From Cyclobacteriaceae bacterium (GTDB taxonomy: Bacteria; Bacteroidota; Bacteroidia; Cytophagales; Cyclobacteriaceae), in contig JAAUQL010000010.1 of assembly GCA_012033595.1 (NCBI GenBank), positions 1-64,000 of the forward strand: a stretch of DNA of 64,000 nucleotides, given 5' to 3'. Shown here one piece after another: positions 48,401 to 56,813 of this stretch (positions are counted from its first letter, which is position 1; every line of letters starts with the position of its first letter). The notes beneath the pieces are model-generated. The model did no database searches, was not told the origin of the DNA, and saw nothing but the letters and a program-made list of their open reading frames with translations. A program made the translations under genes and the position numbers.

Positions 48401-49732
48401 ATGCCATTAGAAAAGAAATCACTCCAAGAAAAGCCACAAAAGGCAACAAAAAGCAATAAAGCTACTATCAATAAAGATAAGATAGGGAACTATCTGCGGA
48501 TCGGCACTGAATACTACAGGAAAGTAAAAAAACCCTTGGTGAATGACACTGCGAACTACTTAGTTAAATGGAAGAAGGAAACCCTAAAAGAGGACTTTCG
48601 AATAGCAGAGATTAGTAAGGTAGAAAAATTTGTTGGTTTCACTTTTGTGCCTGGCCATGGTAACGATTACAAAGAAAAAATAGATGGATTTTATAATCAA
48701 TATGAAATGCTAAATAGCAGACCTGAATTGGGGGATTGTTCGAAATCACTGGATTTTGTAAAACATATTTTTGGAGAACAATATGAATTGGGACTTGACT
48801 ATTTAGCATTGCTTTACTTAAAGCCTGAGCAAATCCTTCCAATACTATGTCTTATCAGCGAGGAAAGAAATACCGGTAAATCAACATTTATAAAATGGCT
48901 TAAATCCATATTTCAGGGAAACATGACCATTAATAGTAATGAAGAATTTAGGGCCAGCTTTAATTCAGATTGGATTACAAAACTAATTATTGGCGTCGAA
49001 GAAACTTTGCTGGAAAAAAAGGAAGATTCTGAAAGGATTAAAGCCCTTAGTACAGGAGAGGTTACAAAGTCGCACTCAAAAGGCGTGGATAAATTTGAAG
49101 TCCCATTTTATGGCAAATTCGTACTATGCGCCAACAATGAAACCAAATTTATAATTATCGATCAAGCTGAGATACGGTATTGGGTCAGGAAAATACCAGT
49201 GCCTGAAAGGGACGAAACAAATCTTTTGGAAGTACTTAGAGGAGAAATAAATCAATTTCTATATTTTCTATCTGAACGAGGCATTAAGTCAAATAAAAAA
49301 TCACGGATGTGGTTTTCTCCGGAAGATATTGAAACAGAGGCTTTGAACAGACTGAAGCGGGATAATAGAGCTGGTCTTGAACAGGAGATAGAAACCATTG
49401 TGTTAAATAAAATAGAAGACTTCAATGTTCAAGAAATTAAACTAACTCTTACGGACTTGTGGGAGGAGCTTAAACATCTAAGAGTTAGCCAGAGTTACAT
49501 CAAAAGAGTGCTGCAAGAAAATTTGAATTTGAAACCGGGTAATTCATCGACTTATAAAAAGTATGCTTGGAGCATTGACCCACAGAATTCTGCTGATTTT
49601 GTGGTTTCCGAGATACATGCAAAGGGCAGATACTACACCTTTACAACAGCTATGTTTGAGAAAGATGAATTTGATAATTCTAAGATTATTGAAAATGTGT
49701 TTTCACAGCATAATAAATTGAAAGCTGGATGA
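48401..49732 (+). CDS. Primase-helicase / SF3-type P-loop ATPase of the element
   Basis: 443-residue replication protein resembling the DUF5906/primase-associated helicase families. A basic tail (1-30) precedes a helical domain, and the P-loop is EERNTGKST at about 154-162, followed by a B-type stretch (LIIGVEETL, about 195), a sensor-like FVLCANNE (about 245) and the Arg-containing IRYWVRKIPVPE. The C-terminal third (about 320-443) looks like a winged-helix DNA-binding domain. No zinc-binding primase domain is visible. It probably unwinds an element origin; the GTCAAC repeat cluster directly downstream is a candidate. Confidence 0.72.
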   Translation: MPLEKKSLQEKPQKATKSNKATINKDKIGNYLRIGTEYYRKVKKPLVNDTANYLVKWKKETLKEDFRIAEISKVEKFVGFTFVPGHGNDYKEKIDGFYNQYEMLNSRPELGDCSKSLDFVKHIFGEQYELGLDYLALLYLKPEQILPILCLISEERNTGKSTFIKWLKSIFQGNMTINSNEEFRASFNSDWITKLIIGVEETLLEKKEDSERIKALSTGEVTKSHSKGVDKFEVPFYGKFVLCANNETKFIIIDQAEIRYWVRKIPVPERDETNLLEVLRGEINQFLYFLSERGIKSNKKSRMWFSPEDIETEALNRLKRDNRAGLEQEIETIVLNKIEDFNVQEIKLTLTDLWEELKHLRVSQSYIKRVLQENLNLKPGNSSTYKKYAWSIDPQNSADFVVSEIHAKGRYYTFTTAMFEKDEFDNSKIIENVFSQHNKLKAG

Positions 49733-49743
49733 CCCGTTTTTTT

Positions 49744-49964
49744 GGTTGCTTTGTTGACTTTCTGTTTTATTATTAAATAAAGTAGCTATAAAGGGAAAAC
49801 AAGGGGTTTAGTTAAGCAACCAAAAGTCAACCGTAAAGCAACTGTCAACCATATAAAAACTATATTCAATTTTTTCCGGTCACCTAGTTGACTTTTAGTT
49901 GATTGTAAGTTGACATTTAAATAATTAAATATCAATAGCTTAAGGCAAATGTCAACCAAGCAAC
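49744..49964. repeat. Iteron-like cluster of GTCAAC/GTTGAC with AAGCAAC
   Basis: Six exact hexamers GTCAAC or its complement begin at 49753 (minus), 49826, 49844 (plus), 49887, 49909 (minus), 49951 (plus), plus GTTGAT at 49898. Four are paired with AAGCAAC (or GTTGCTT) a few bases away: 49745, 49814, 49836, 49958. The tract is AT-rich and noncoding, right after the primase-helicase stop. This resembles a plasmid-type replication origin with iterons in both orientations; an alternative is a transfer or regulatory site. Confidence 0.5.
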
Positions 49965-50397
49965 CAGATTTTCGGTTCACAGTTGTGGCTCTTATTATCC
50001 TAAGCAATTATATTGGATATTTTGAAGATCTGTCAAAAACATGATAGCCCTAAAAAACATCTGATCAAAAAGCTCATATCAGCATAAAGAGCGATGATGC
50101 ATTCCATCAACAGCCTTACCTAGGGCTTATGTGGAGTTAGGTGGCATAATGAGTGGATGCTACAGATCGGTAAGGCTGTATCCGTTCCATACTTTAACCA
50201 CACTCCTATCTGTATTTTACAATTCTAAAACCCTTAAAGCCGTTTCAGAGCTGAAAAAAAGATTAGAAACACAACAATCCGGTTTCAAACCGATCGTATT
50301 CTTCCTTTAAACGGTTTAGAAACTGTTTTTAAAGTAATTGAGACCGCTTCACAGAATACGATTCAATCATTCAAAACGGTTTTTGCTGGTTATGAAT
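49965..50397. other. Noncoding stretch, no recognised gene
   Basis: About 430 bases without a gene. Several imperfect words related to CGGTTT/GTTTCA (50238, 50280, 50311, 50376) occur, sometimes as short palindromes, but spacing and sequence are too irregular to call a repeat family. No promoter or terminator recognised. Confidence 0.35.
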
Positions 50398-50655
50398 GCT
50401 TTTTAATTGTAGTGTCATTCTCCCCTTCTTTTTCGCTGCAAACATGCCTTCGGTATATTGCTGATAGAGCCAAAAGAGATATTCCATCCGGACACTTTCG
50501 GAGGTGAAGGCTTACTGTCTGTAGCACAGATCCACAGCTTTATCGAGTTCATTAAGTGCATTTACCAGCTTCGGCGGCATAGTGATTATACAGAGAGGTA
50601 AGGTTACGACTGTGACATTCTGCTATCACCTCAACCACCTTTGAATTACAATTCA
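50398..50655 (-). pseudogene. Fossil C-terminus of a large DNA methyltransferase
   Basis: On the minus strand the fragments VVEVIAECHSRNLTSLYN, MPPKLVNALNELDKAVDLCYR and AFTSESVRMEYLFWLYQQYTEGMF follow one another. They are separated by one frameshift (about 50581) and one in-frame TAA where the family has a Gln or Pro-Gln codon (about 50517). This order (LYDPLTMPP, LDKAVDLCYRPQ, ExKRxEFLFELYEKYT) is characteristic of the end of large class I SAM-dependent DNA methyltransferases (type IIG/BREX-like). The catalytic part is absent. It is the remnant of an earlier defence gene, opposite in direction to hsdM. Confidence 0.65.
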
Positions 50656-50801
50656 GAATTGGCCCAAAGCCGTTTCACGGCTTCCTACTATTCTTTGGGA
50701 AGGTGAAAATTGCCATTCTGGATATTTGCAATCAACCAATAACGAATACCACAAAATCTCACTATCTTACCCGCCCAACTTTTTAACCCTATTTTTACCC
50801 C

Positions 50802-52277
50802 ATGATCACAGGAGAACTCAAATCACAAGTAGATAAAATATGGGATGCGTTTTGGACGGGTGGGATCTCCAATCCGCTGACAGTTATTGAGCAGTTTACC
50901 TATCTGCTATTTATCCGTAGGCTGGACGAGAAGCAACTCTTGGAAGAAAGAAAAGCCAATATGATAGGCATGCCCATGCAGAATGCGATCTACACGCCAG
51001 ACCAGCAGGAACTGCGCTGGAGTTCGTTCAAAAATAAAGAGCCGGAAACCATGTTCGAACTCTTTACCCGGCCACAGGCTGGCGGGCTAACGGTTTTCGA
51101 CCACATGAAGGCGGTTGGAGATAAGGCTGGCGTATTTGCCCAATACATGAAGGGAGCTACGTTTATGATCCCTACACCACGGCTGTTGGATCAGGTGGTG
51201 CAGATGATCAGTAAGATTAAGATGGAAGACCGCGACACTAAGGGCGATCTCTATGAATACCTGCTCTCCAAGATTGCTTCTGCCGGCACCAACGGACAAT
51301 TCCGTACGCCACGCCACATCATTAAGATGATGGTGGAGATGGTGCAACCCACGAAGGAAGATACTATTTGCGATCCTGCATGTGGTACGGCTGGCTTCCT
51401 GGTAGCTGCCGGAGAATACATGCACGAACACCATGCTGATTGGTTCCATGAGAAGAATTTCAGGGCGCACTACGATAGCGATATGTTTACCGGTGTGGAG
51501 TTTGATTCTACTATGCTGCGTATCGGGGCGATGAACCTGCAGTTGCACGGCATCGAAAATCCCAACCTGATTGCCAAGGATGCGCTGAGCGAAAGCAATG
51601 GCGATATCCGGGGCAAGTACACGCTGATCCTGGCGAATCCTCCATTTAAGGGCAGCCTGGACTATGATTCTGTGGAAAGCTCAATACTGAAATTAGTACA
51701 AACCAAAAAGACAGAATTGCTCTTCCTGGGGCTGATGCTGCGCAAATTAAAAACCGGTGGACGCTGTGCGGTGATTATCCCCGATGGGGTGCTGTTTGGC
51801 AGCTCTAATGCACACAAACAGATACGGGAGGAGATCATCGACAACCACAAGCTGGATGCTGTGATCTCCATGCCCAGCGGAGTTTTTAAGCCCTATGCCG
51901 GGGTGAGTACGGCGGTGCTGCTCTTTACCAAAACCAATTCGGGTGGTACAGACAAAGTGTGGTTTTACGATATGAAAGCCGATGGCTACAGCCTGGATGT
52001 TAAGCGTACGGAGATCAAAGACAATGATATCCCGGACATCATCGCCCGGTATAAAGCCCCTGCAGATGAAGCAACAAGGAAGCGTACCGAGCAGAGCTTT
52101 ATGGTGCCTTTTGAGGAGATCAAAGCCAACGATTGGGATCTGAGCATAAACCGCTACAAGGAAATTGTGTATGAGGAAGTGCAATACGATCCACCTGCTG
52201 AGATCATTGCAGATATCAAAGCACTGGATGCAGACCGAGCAAAGGCACTACAAACATTGGAGGAATTGTTGGGATGA
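50802..52277 (+). CDS. hsdM: Type I restriction-modification DNA methyltransferase, HsdM
   Basis: 491-residue N6-adenine methyltransferase subunit. The N-terminal HsdM domain (about 5-130) has IWDAFWTGGISNPLTVIEQFTYLLFIRRLDE. The catalytic domain has GQFRTPRHIIKMMVEM, the SAM motif DPACGTAGFLVAAGEYM (about 190) and the catalytic NPPF in LILANPPFKGS (about 279), then VIIPDGVLFGSSNAHKQIREEI. It works with HsdS for methylation and with HsdR for cleavage. Overlaps hsdS by four bases. Codon use is more GC-rich than the AT-rich cargo genes around it. Confidence 0.96.
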   Translation: MITGELKSQVDKIWDAFWTGGISNPLTVIEQFTYLLFIRRLDEKQLLEERKANMIGMPMQNAIYTPDQQELRWSSFKNKEPETMFELFTRPQAGGLTVFDHMKAVGDKAGVFAQYMKGATFMIPTPRLLDQVVQMISKIKMEDRDTKGDLYEYLLSKIASAGTNGQFRTPRHIIKMMVEMVQPTKEDTICDPACGTAGFLVAAGEYMHEHHADWFHEKNFRAHYDSDMFTGVEFDSTMLRIGAMNLQLHGIENPNLIAKDALSESNGDIRGKYTLILANPPFKGSLDYDSVESSILKLVQTKKTELLFLGLMLRKLKTGGRCAVIIPDGVLFGSSNAHKQIREEIIDNHKLDAVISMPSGVFKPYAGVSTAVLLFTKTNSGGTDKVWFYDMKADGYSLDVKRTEIKDNDIPDIIARYKAPADEATRKRTEQSFMVPFEEIKANDWDLSINRYKEIVYEEVQYDPPAEIIADIKALDADRAKALQTLEELLG

Positions 52278-53392
52278 TGGATTGGGAGGAAGTTGAATGG
52301 AATGAAGTATTAACAATACGTAATGGCAAAAACCAAAAAGCTGTTGCTGATCCTAATGGAAAATATCCAATATATGGAAGCGGTGGTGTTATGGGTTATG
52401 CGAATGATTTTTTATGTGATGAAGGGACAACAATAATCGGGAGAAAGGGGTCTATCAATAAGCCAATATTTGTGAATAAAAAGTTTTGGAATGTTGATAC
52501 AGCGTTTGGCCTATGTCCATTAGAAAGGATGGATAACAAGTTCTTTTATTATTTCTGTACAACATATAATTTCCTAAAACACAATAAAGCAACCACCCTA
52601 CCAAGCCTCACCAAGGCTGATTTGTTAAAGATCAAAATCCCCCTTCCCCCACTCGCCACCCAGCGCAAGATTGCGGCGATCCTGGATGAGGCCGACAAGG
52701 TGCGCCGGCTCAACAAACAACTCATCGAAAAATACGACGCCCTCACCCAATCTCTGTTCTTGGATATGTTTGGGGATCCGGTGACTAATCCTAAGGGGTG
52801 GGAGAAGGTGAAGTTAAGTGAAGTATGTACAAAAATCACTGACGGAACACACCATTCACCAGAACCACAGAGTGAAGGTTTTCCATATGTGACAGCAAAA
52901 CATGTGAAAAAATCAGGTCTTGATTTTTACTCAAAACCCTCCTACGTTGATGAAGAATCTCATAAAGAAATATACAAAAGATGTACTCCTGAGTACGGCG
53001 ATATCCTTTATATAAAAGATGGTGCAACAACAGGCATCGCATGTATAAATACTTTCAGAGAACCTATAAGTATGCTATCCAGTTTGGCATTATTAAAATT
53101 GAAAAAGGGAAACATTGGTAATTATTATTTATGCTATTGGTTGAACCATAGTGGTATAAAAGCAAAATTAATTAGTGAATTTATGTCTGGCGCTGCAATT
53201 CAAAGATATACATTAAAGAAGATTAACTCGTTTAGTTTAACCATTCCGCCAATCAATCTCCAAAACCAATTTGCAGAACGAGTCCAAGCCATCGAGCAGC
53301 AAAATGCCCAGGCCCAGGCATCCCTGCAAAAGTCAGAGGAGTTGTTTGGCAGTTTGTTGCAGCGGGCGTTTAAGGGTGAGTTGAGCGTATAG
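52274..53392 (+). CDS. hsdS: Type I restriction-modification specificity subunit, HsdS
   Basis: 372-residue recognition subunit with two target-recognition domains. TRD1 is at about 1-125 and TRD2 at about 175-320, each followed by a conserved helix (PPLATQRKIAAILDEADKVRRLNKQLIEKYD at about 125-155 and PPINLQNQFAERVQAIEQQNAQAQASL near the end). The TRD parts are AT-rich and unlike the conserved helices, the usual sign of TRD exchange. The recognition sequence cannot be read. Translationally coupled to hsdM; the hsdR gene lies 3.4 kb further on, beyond two inserted modules. Confidence 0.94.
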   Translation: MMDWEEVEWNEVLTIRNGKNQKAVADPNGKYPIYGSGGVMGYANDFLCDEGTTIIGRKGSINKPIFVNKKFWNVDTAFGLCPLERMDNKFFYYFCTTYNFLKHNKATTLPSLTKADLLKIKIPLPPLATQRKIAAILDEADKVRRLNKQLIEKYDALTQSLFLDMFGDPVTNPKGWEKVKLSEVCTKITDGTHHSPEPQSEGFPYVTAKHVKKSGLDFYSKPSYVDEESHKEIYKRCTPEYGDILYIKDGATTGIACINTFREPISMLSSLALLKLKKGNIGNYYLCYWLNHSGIKAKLISEFMSGAAIQRYTLKKINSFSLTIPPINLQNQFAERVQAIEQQNAQAQASLQKSEELFGSLLQRAFKGELSV

Positions 53393-53519
53393 AATTGATC
53401 CTGTGGATCAATTAATTTAGCTAAGAGCCATCCTGAAGGTTGGCAAATATATCTTTGGGAAGCTACATTCAACTAGTTTGTAATATTTATAATTCACACC
53501 AAGTGTTAATTATTTTATA

Positions 53520-53527
53520 TATTTTTG
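53520..53527 (+). promoter_or_regulatory. Promoter -7 element of the higBA module
   Basis: TATTTTTG matches TAnnTTTG, 10 bases before the higB-type ATG, which would give a very short leader. No TTG -33 is at the proper distance, so the call is weak. Confidence 0.35.
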
Positions 53528-53537
53528 TACTTTAAAA

Positions 53538-53870
53538 ATGAATATCACGTTTTTTAATAGTAAGATAAAGAAGTATGCAAACAATGATCGTCTTGCTATC
53601 AAAAAACTGGGAACGATAAGAGCTAAATTTTTTAAACAAAGATTAGATGATTTGAGTGCGGCCTCGACATTGGAAGATGTAAGGCACTTACCGGGGAGAT
53701 TTCATGAATTGAAAAGCGACAGAAAAGGGCAATGGTCCTGCGATTTAGATCAACCGTGTCGTTTAATTTTCGAACCTCATGAAAATCCCATACCGACAAA
53801 TGAAGATGGTCAATACCTATGGATTAAGATATTGGGTGTAGAGATCATTGAGATTGTAGATTACCACTAG
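53538..53870 (+). CDS. HigB/RelE-type toxin (plasmid maintenance killer family)
   Basis: 110-residue small basic protein with RelE-fold signatures: ITFFNSKIKKYANNDRLAIKKLG, the LPGRFHELKSDRKGQWSCDLDQPCRLIFEP core and the C-terminal strand IKILGVEIIEIVDYH. Such toxins cleave mRNA at the ribosome. Unlike canonical HigB it has a longer insertion (HENPIPTNEDGQY). The antitoxin gene follows after 10 bases. The toxin-before-antitoxin order is that of HigBA. Inserted between hsdS and hsdR, where it would help keep the restriction locus. Confidence 0.85.
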   Translation: MNITFFNSKIKKYANNDRLAIKKLGTIRAKFFKQRLDDLSAASTLEDVRHLPGRFHELKSDRKGQWSCDLDQPCRLIFEPHENPIPTNEDGQYLWIKILGVEIIEIVDYH

Positions 53871-53880
53871 CTAAAACACT

Positions 53881-54980
53881 ATGAGAACTAAACGAAATCA
53901 GTATCATCCGGAAACTGTCTCACATCCGGGAACTACGCTTTCTGAAAAATTAGCTGAAATGCACATGGGATCAAAAGAATTTGCTGTGCGCACCGGTAAG
54001 CCGGAAAAGACCATTAGTAGCGTATTGTCCGGTGAAAGCGCCATAACTCCAGATATGGCTGTGCTGTTTGAAGACGTTCTGAATATCCCTGCAAATTTTT
54101 GGCTGACAAGGCAAAAGCATTATGATGAAGCTGTAGCAAGAATGAAGAGAAGTGAATCCATTAATCAATCTTTGGATTGGGCTAAACTTTTCCCTTATGC
54201 AGATATGGCAAAACTGTCATGGGTGACAGCTACTCGAAACCCCGGAGAGAGAGTTGAATACTTATTTAAATTCTTTGGAATCGGAAATAAGGACGCATTT
54301 GAAGATTATTATTTCAAACAAAAACTAAAGGTAAGCTTTCGTGTTTCATTGGCCCACACAAAAAGACCTTATGCCTTTGCAGCTTGGCTAAGGCAAGGTG
54401 AATTGCAATCGACATCAATTGGTTGTTCTGGATATGATCCGAAAATCCTTTTGGGGAACTTGCCGAGAATTAAGGAAATCATGGCAAATCAACCGGAAGA
54501 TTTTTCAATCAACTACAAGGGATTTGCCTTGAGGCCGGAGTGAAAGTCGTATATACGCCATGCCTGCCGGGAGCAACTGTTCACGGATCAACCAGATGGA
54601 TAGGCGATACTCCCATCGTTCAATTATCTGCGAGATATAAGCAAAATGATATCTTTTGGTTTACTTTTTTTCATGAAATTGCTCATATATTAAAGCACGG
54701 CAAAAAGTATGTAGCACTGGAAAATGTAGATTACAAAGATCAGGATATGGAAAAGGAAAAGGAAGCAGATGACTTTGCTGTTCAATGGACTTTTTCAAAC
54801 ACAGAAGAAGAAGAAGTGCTTAGCCATACACCACTCTCTGAAGAGGATATTGTCAATTTCTCCAAGAAATTTAATACACATCCGGCATTGATAATTGGCA
54901 GATTTCACCATAAAGGATTATTACCTTATCATATCGGAAGAAGATTTATAAAGAAAATAGATTTGAGTAATATCGAATAA
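53881..54980 (+). CDS. HigA-type antitoxin with ImmA/IrrE-like peptidase domain (frameshifted)
   Basis: About 366-residue protein after repair. The N-terminal XRE domain (about 15-80: HPGTTLSEKLAEMHMGSKEFAVRTGKPEKTISSVLSGESAITPDMAVLFEDVLNI) is a HigA type. A helical middle is followed by an ImmA/IrrE metallopeptidase domain with FFHEIAHILKHG (HExxH). The frame breaks in the T5 run at 54501-54505. One more T gives EDFFNQLQGICLEAGVKVVYTPCLPG, joining the halves as in intact relatives, so the peptidase ORF at 54540 is not a separate gene. It represses and neutralises the toxin; the peptidase domain may process a regulator. Confidence 0.82.
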
Positions 54981-54983
54981 ATT

Positions 54984-55283
54984 ATGTCAATCTTCCAGTT
55001 TCTACATACCGATTGGCCTTCCAACTACACCAAGATGAAAAAGGCAGAGGAGCGCGTAAATTCCGAACCTGTTTCTACAGCAAGTTATTGCCGACTTGTA
55101 CTAGAGGAATGCATTTATATAGTTTCTAAACAGGGATACACAGACTTTCACTACAATAAGGATCTGACCAATCTGATGTCACAGGAAAAGATAAATAATA
55201 GTAGGCGTCAGTGTGCATATAAGGGTGGATTTGTCATGAATTCATATGATAGGAATTCAAGGATAATATTAACCTATAAGTGA
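54984..55283 (+). pseudogene. Truncated 5' end of an hsdR gene
   Basis: The first about 70 residues (FLHTDWPSNYTKMKKAEERVNSEPVSTASYCRLVLEECIY, then NKDLTNLMSQE) match the start of the intact HsdR at 56.8 kb, after which the frame continues in unrelated sequence to a stop at 55283. Bases 55032-55114 are nearly identical (3 differences in 83) to 56865-56947, while the flanks are more diverged. It is the stump of an hsdR allele left when the following three-gene module was inserted or exchanged. It starts four bases after the antitoxin stop. Confidence 0.8.
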
Positions 55284-55320
55284 ATATTTATTGAAATTAA
55301 CTTAAAAGTGAATATATTTG
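55278..55320 (+). promoter_or_regulatory. Promoter and candidate operator of the TAC module
   Basis: TTG at 55291-55293, a 19-base spacer and TATATTTG at 55313-55320 form a consensus Bacteroidota promoter. Two exact AAGTGAATAT copies (55278-55287, 55306-55315) straddle it, fitting autorepression by the antitoxin. The apparent GTG start of the toxin (55308) lies within this promoter, so either that start or the promoter is wrong. Confidence 0.5.
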
Positions 55321-55832
55321 CCACCATAGAAGAAGCAATTGCGTATAAGGAGGTAACTTACTATACTATAAGATTCGAACATGAGAAGAATTCAGAATTT
55401 GAAAAATTTATACTCAAACATGGATCTGACAAAACAATTCACAATGAGTTTAATGATCTAATTGCCTTACTTAAACGACTTGGTGAAGAAATTGGAGCCA
55501 AAGAACGTTACTTTTCACGTAAGGAGAAAAAAGCAGAAGCATTGCCGCCAAAATGGAACAATTTACTACCTAAAGAGCGAAGACTACATGTCAAATTCCA
55601 ACACAATTTACGATTATATTGTATGCGCATTTCTGATGAAATTGTGTTTTTATTTAATGGAGGGGTCAAAACTCCCGGCCCAATAACTGCACAAGAATGT
55701 AAAATTGTGAGAAAGTATTTCGAAATGGCAAACAAGCTGGTCGAGGTTATTGAAGAGGCTATAAAAGAAAACAATATAGTACTTAGCGGAATAAAATTAG
55801 AAATAGAAAAGGACTTTGAATTAATGATATAA
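55308..55832 (+). CDS. Putative RelE/HigB-like toxin of a TAC module
   Basis: 174-residue protein with a probable RelE-like fold in the C-terminal half (FQHNLRLYCMRISDEIVFLFNGGVKTPGPITAQECKIVRKYFEMANKLVEVIEEAI), a pattern seen in toxin-like proteins encoded before XRE antitoxins. The N-terminal part is helical and charged. No ATG lies in the frame before the conserved part, so the start is probably GTG 55308, although a promoter overlaps it. It is followed three bases later by the XRE antitoxin and then a SecB-like gene. Toxin activity is predicted only from pattern and gene order. Confidence 0.65.
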   Translation: MNIFATIEEAIAYKEVTYYTIRFEHEKNSEFEKFILKHGSDKTIHNEFNDLIALLKRLGEEIGAKERYFSRKEKKAEALPPKWNNLLPKERRLHVKFQHNLRLYCMRISDEIVFLFNGGVKTPGPITAQECKIVRKYFEMANKLVEVIEEAIKENNIVLSGIKLEIEKDFELMI

Positions 55833-55835
55833 TTT

Positions 55836-56234
55836 ATGAGTGATATAATAAAAGCTGCATTCGCCAATATTGATCCTGACAACGAACAATTCATAAAAAA
55901 AAACACCCAGATTGTAGAGGAGATATATGATCTGATGGAGTCAAAAGGACTTACACAGAAAGATATTGCTAAAAGCCTCAGCAAAAGCGAGTCGGAAGTA
56001 AGTAAATGGCTTTCAGGCATCCAGAATCTAACTCTAAGAAGCATAACAAAAATGGAGGTTGCATTGGGTGTTGATATAATTATGACTTGTAGCCAAGCTA
56101 AATCAAAATATGAAAAGGTAAATTATGTACATGTCAATCGGGATGCCACACCAAACAGTGACAAAACTTATGATGCTCCTGAACCATTATCTTTACCATA
56201 TACTCAACCAACCGGTCATTTAAAAATTGCCTAA
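55836..56234 (+). CDS. XRE-type antitoxin with C-terminal chaperone-addiction-like tail
   Basis: 132-residue DNA-binding protein. The helix-turn-helix occupies about 28-80 (TQIVEEIYDLMESKGLTQKDIAKSLSKSESEVSKWLSGIQNLTLRSITKMEVALGVDII). After about 85 the tail (SKYEKVNYVHVNRD... PLSLPYTQPTGHLKIA) has no domain but is hydrophobic and proline-containing, like the chaperone-addiction (ChAD) tails of antitoxins in toxin-antitoxin-chaperone systems. It overlaps the SecB-like gene by one base. The ChAD role is inference. Confidence 0.72.
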   Translation: MSDIIKAAFANIDPDNEQFIKKNTQIVEEIYDLMESKGLTQKDIAKSLSKSESEVSKWLSGIQNLTLRSITKMEVALGVDIIMTCSQAKSKYEKVNYVHVNRDATPNSDKTYDAPEPLSLPYTQPTGHLKIA

Positions 56235-56734
56235 TGGCTAACAATAAAATAATACCTGAGCAAATACATATAAAGAAGATTGCGCTCTTTAAGTCAAAAA
56301 TTGAAGTTGGCCCTGAAGTACTTAGCAATATCGGACACATCAAAGGTTATTCGATTTCAATCGCTCAAGATTCAGGCTTTAACTACGAAGACAAAATAGT
56401 GCGCCTTGTACAAAACATAAGTTTAGAAGGGAAAGGTGTTGATGAGAATGTACTAAATGTTAAAGGTGAGTTTGGTGTAGAAATTATATTCCACATTGAA
56501 AACTTTGATTCATTTGTGATAAATGAAGATGAAAAGAAATTAATAGACGGAGCTTTAGGTGCTACATTATCCGGTATCGCTTATTCTACATTCAGAGGTA
56601 TTATTCTTCAGGAGACTCAAAATACGGCGATAGGCGGAGTAATCATCCCTGTGGTAGATCCCTCTAAAATGCTTGTTAATACAAAAAAGGTAAAAGAGAG
56701 CGGACAAAATATTCTATCAACAAAAAAACCATGA
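56234..56734 (+). CDS. SecB-like chaperone of a predicted TAC module
   Basis: 166-residue protein. The stretch EFGVEIIFHIENFDSFVINEDEKKLIDGALGATLSGIAYSTFRGIILQETQNTAIGGVIIPVVDPSKML has the layout of the C-terminal part of SecB-family proteins (beta strand, LxGIxYSTxRGI helix, then IPVVDP loop), and the N-terminus (KKIALFKSKIEVGPEVLSNIG) matches a SecB-type first strand. There are no enzyme motifs. Position directly behind a toxin-antitoxin pair is the TAC arrangement, in which the chaperone holds the antitoxin tail. Family assignment is by pattern. Confidence 0.62.
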   Translation: MANNKIIPEQIHIKKIALFKSKIEVGPEVLSNIGHIKGYSISIAQDSGFNYEDKIVRLVQNISLEGKGVDENVLNVKGEFGVEIIFHIENFDSFVINEDEKKLIDGALGATLSGIAYSTFRGIILQETQNTAIGGVIIPVVDPSKMLVNTKKVKESGQNILSTKKP

Positions 56735-56813
56735 AATAATAGGTAATTGTTGATAGAAATGTTGATAGAATGAATCAAAATTTAGTAGCACCTCGATTTA
56801 TTACTTTTTAACT

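Noticed and set aside
50238-50682. CGGTTT/GTTTCA words as a regulatory repeat array
   Set aside because: Copies differ in sequence, orientation and spacing; part of the tract is explained by the methyltransferase fossil.
54540-54980. Separate ImmA/IrrE peptidase gene overlapping the antitoxin
   Set aside because: One T added in the T5 run at 54501-54505 fuses both frames into the common HigA-peptidase architecture, with the sequence EDFFNQLQGICLEAGVK across the join.
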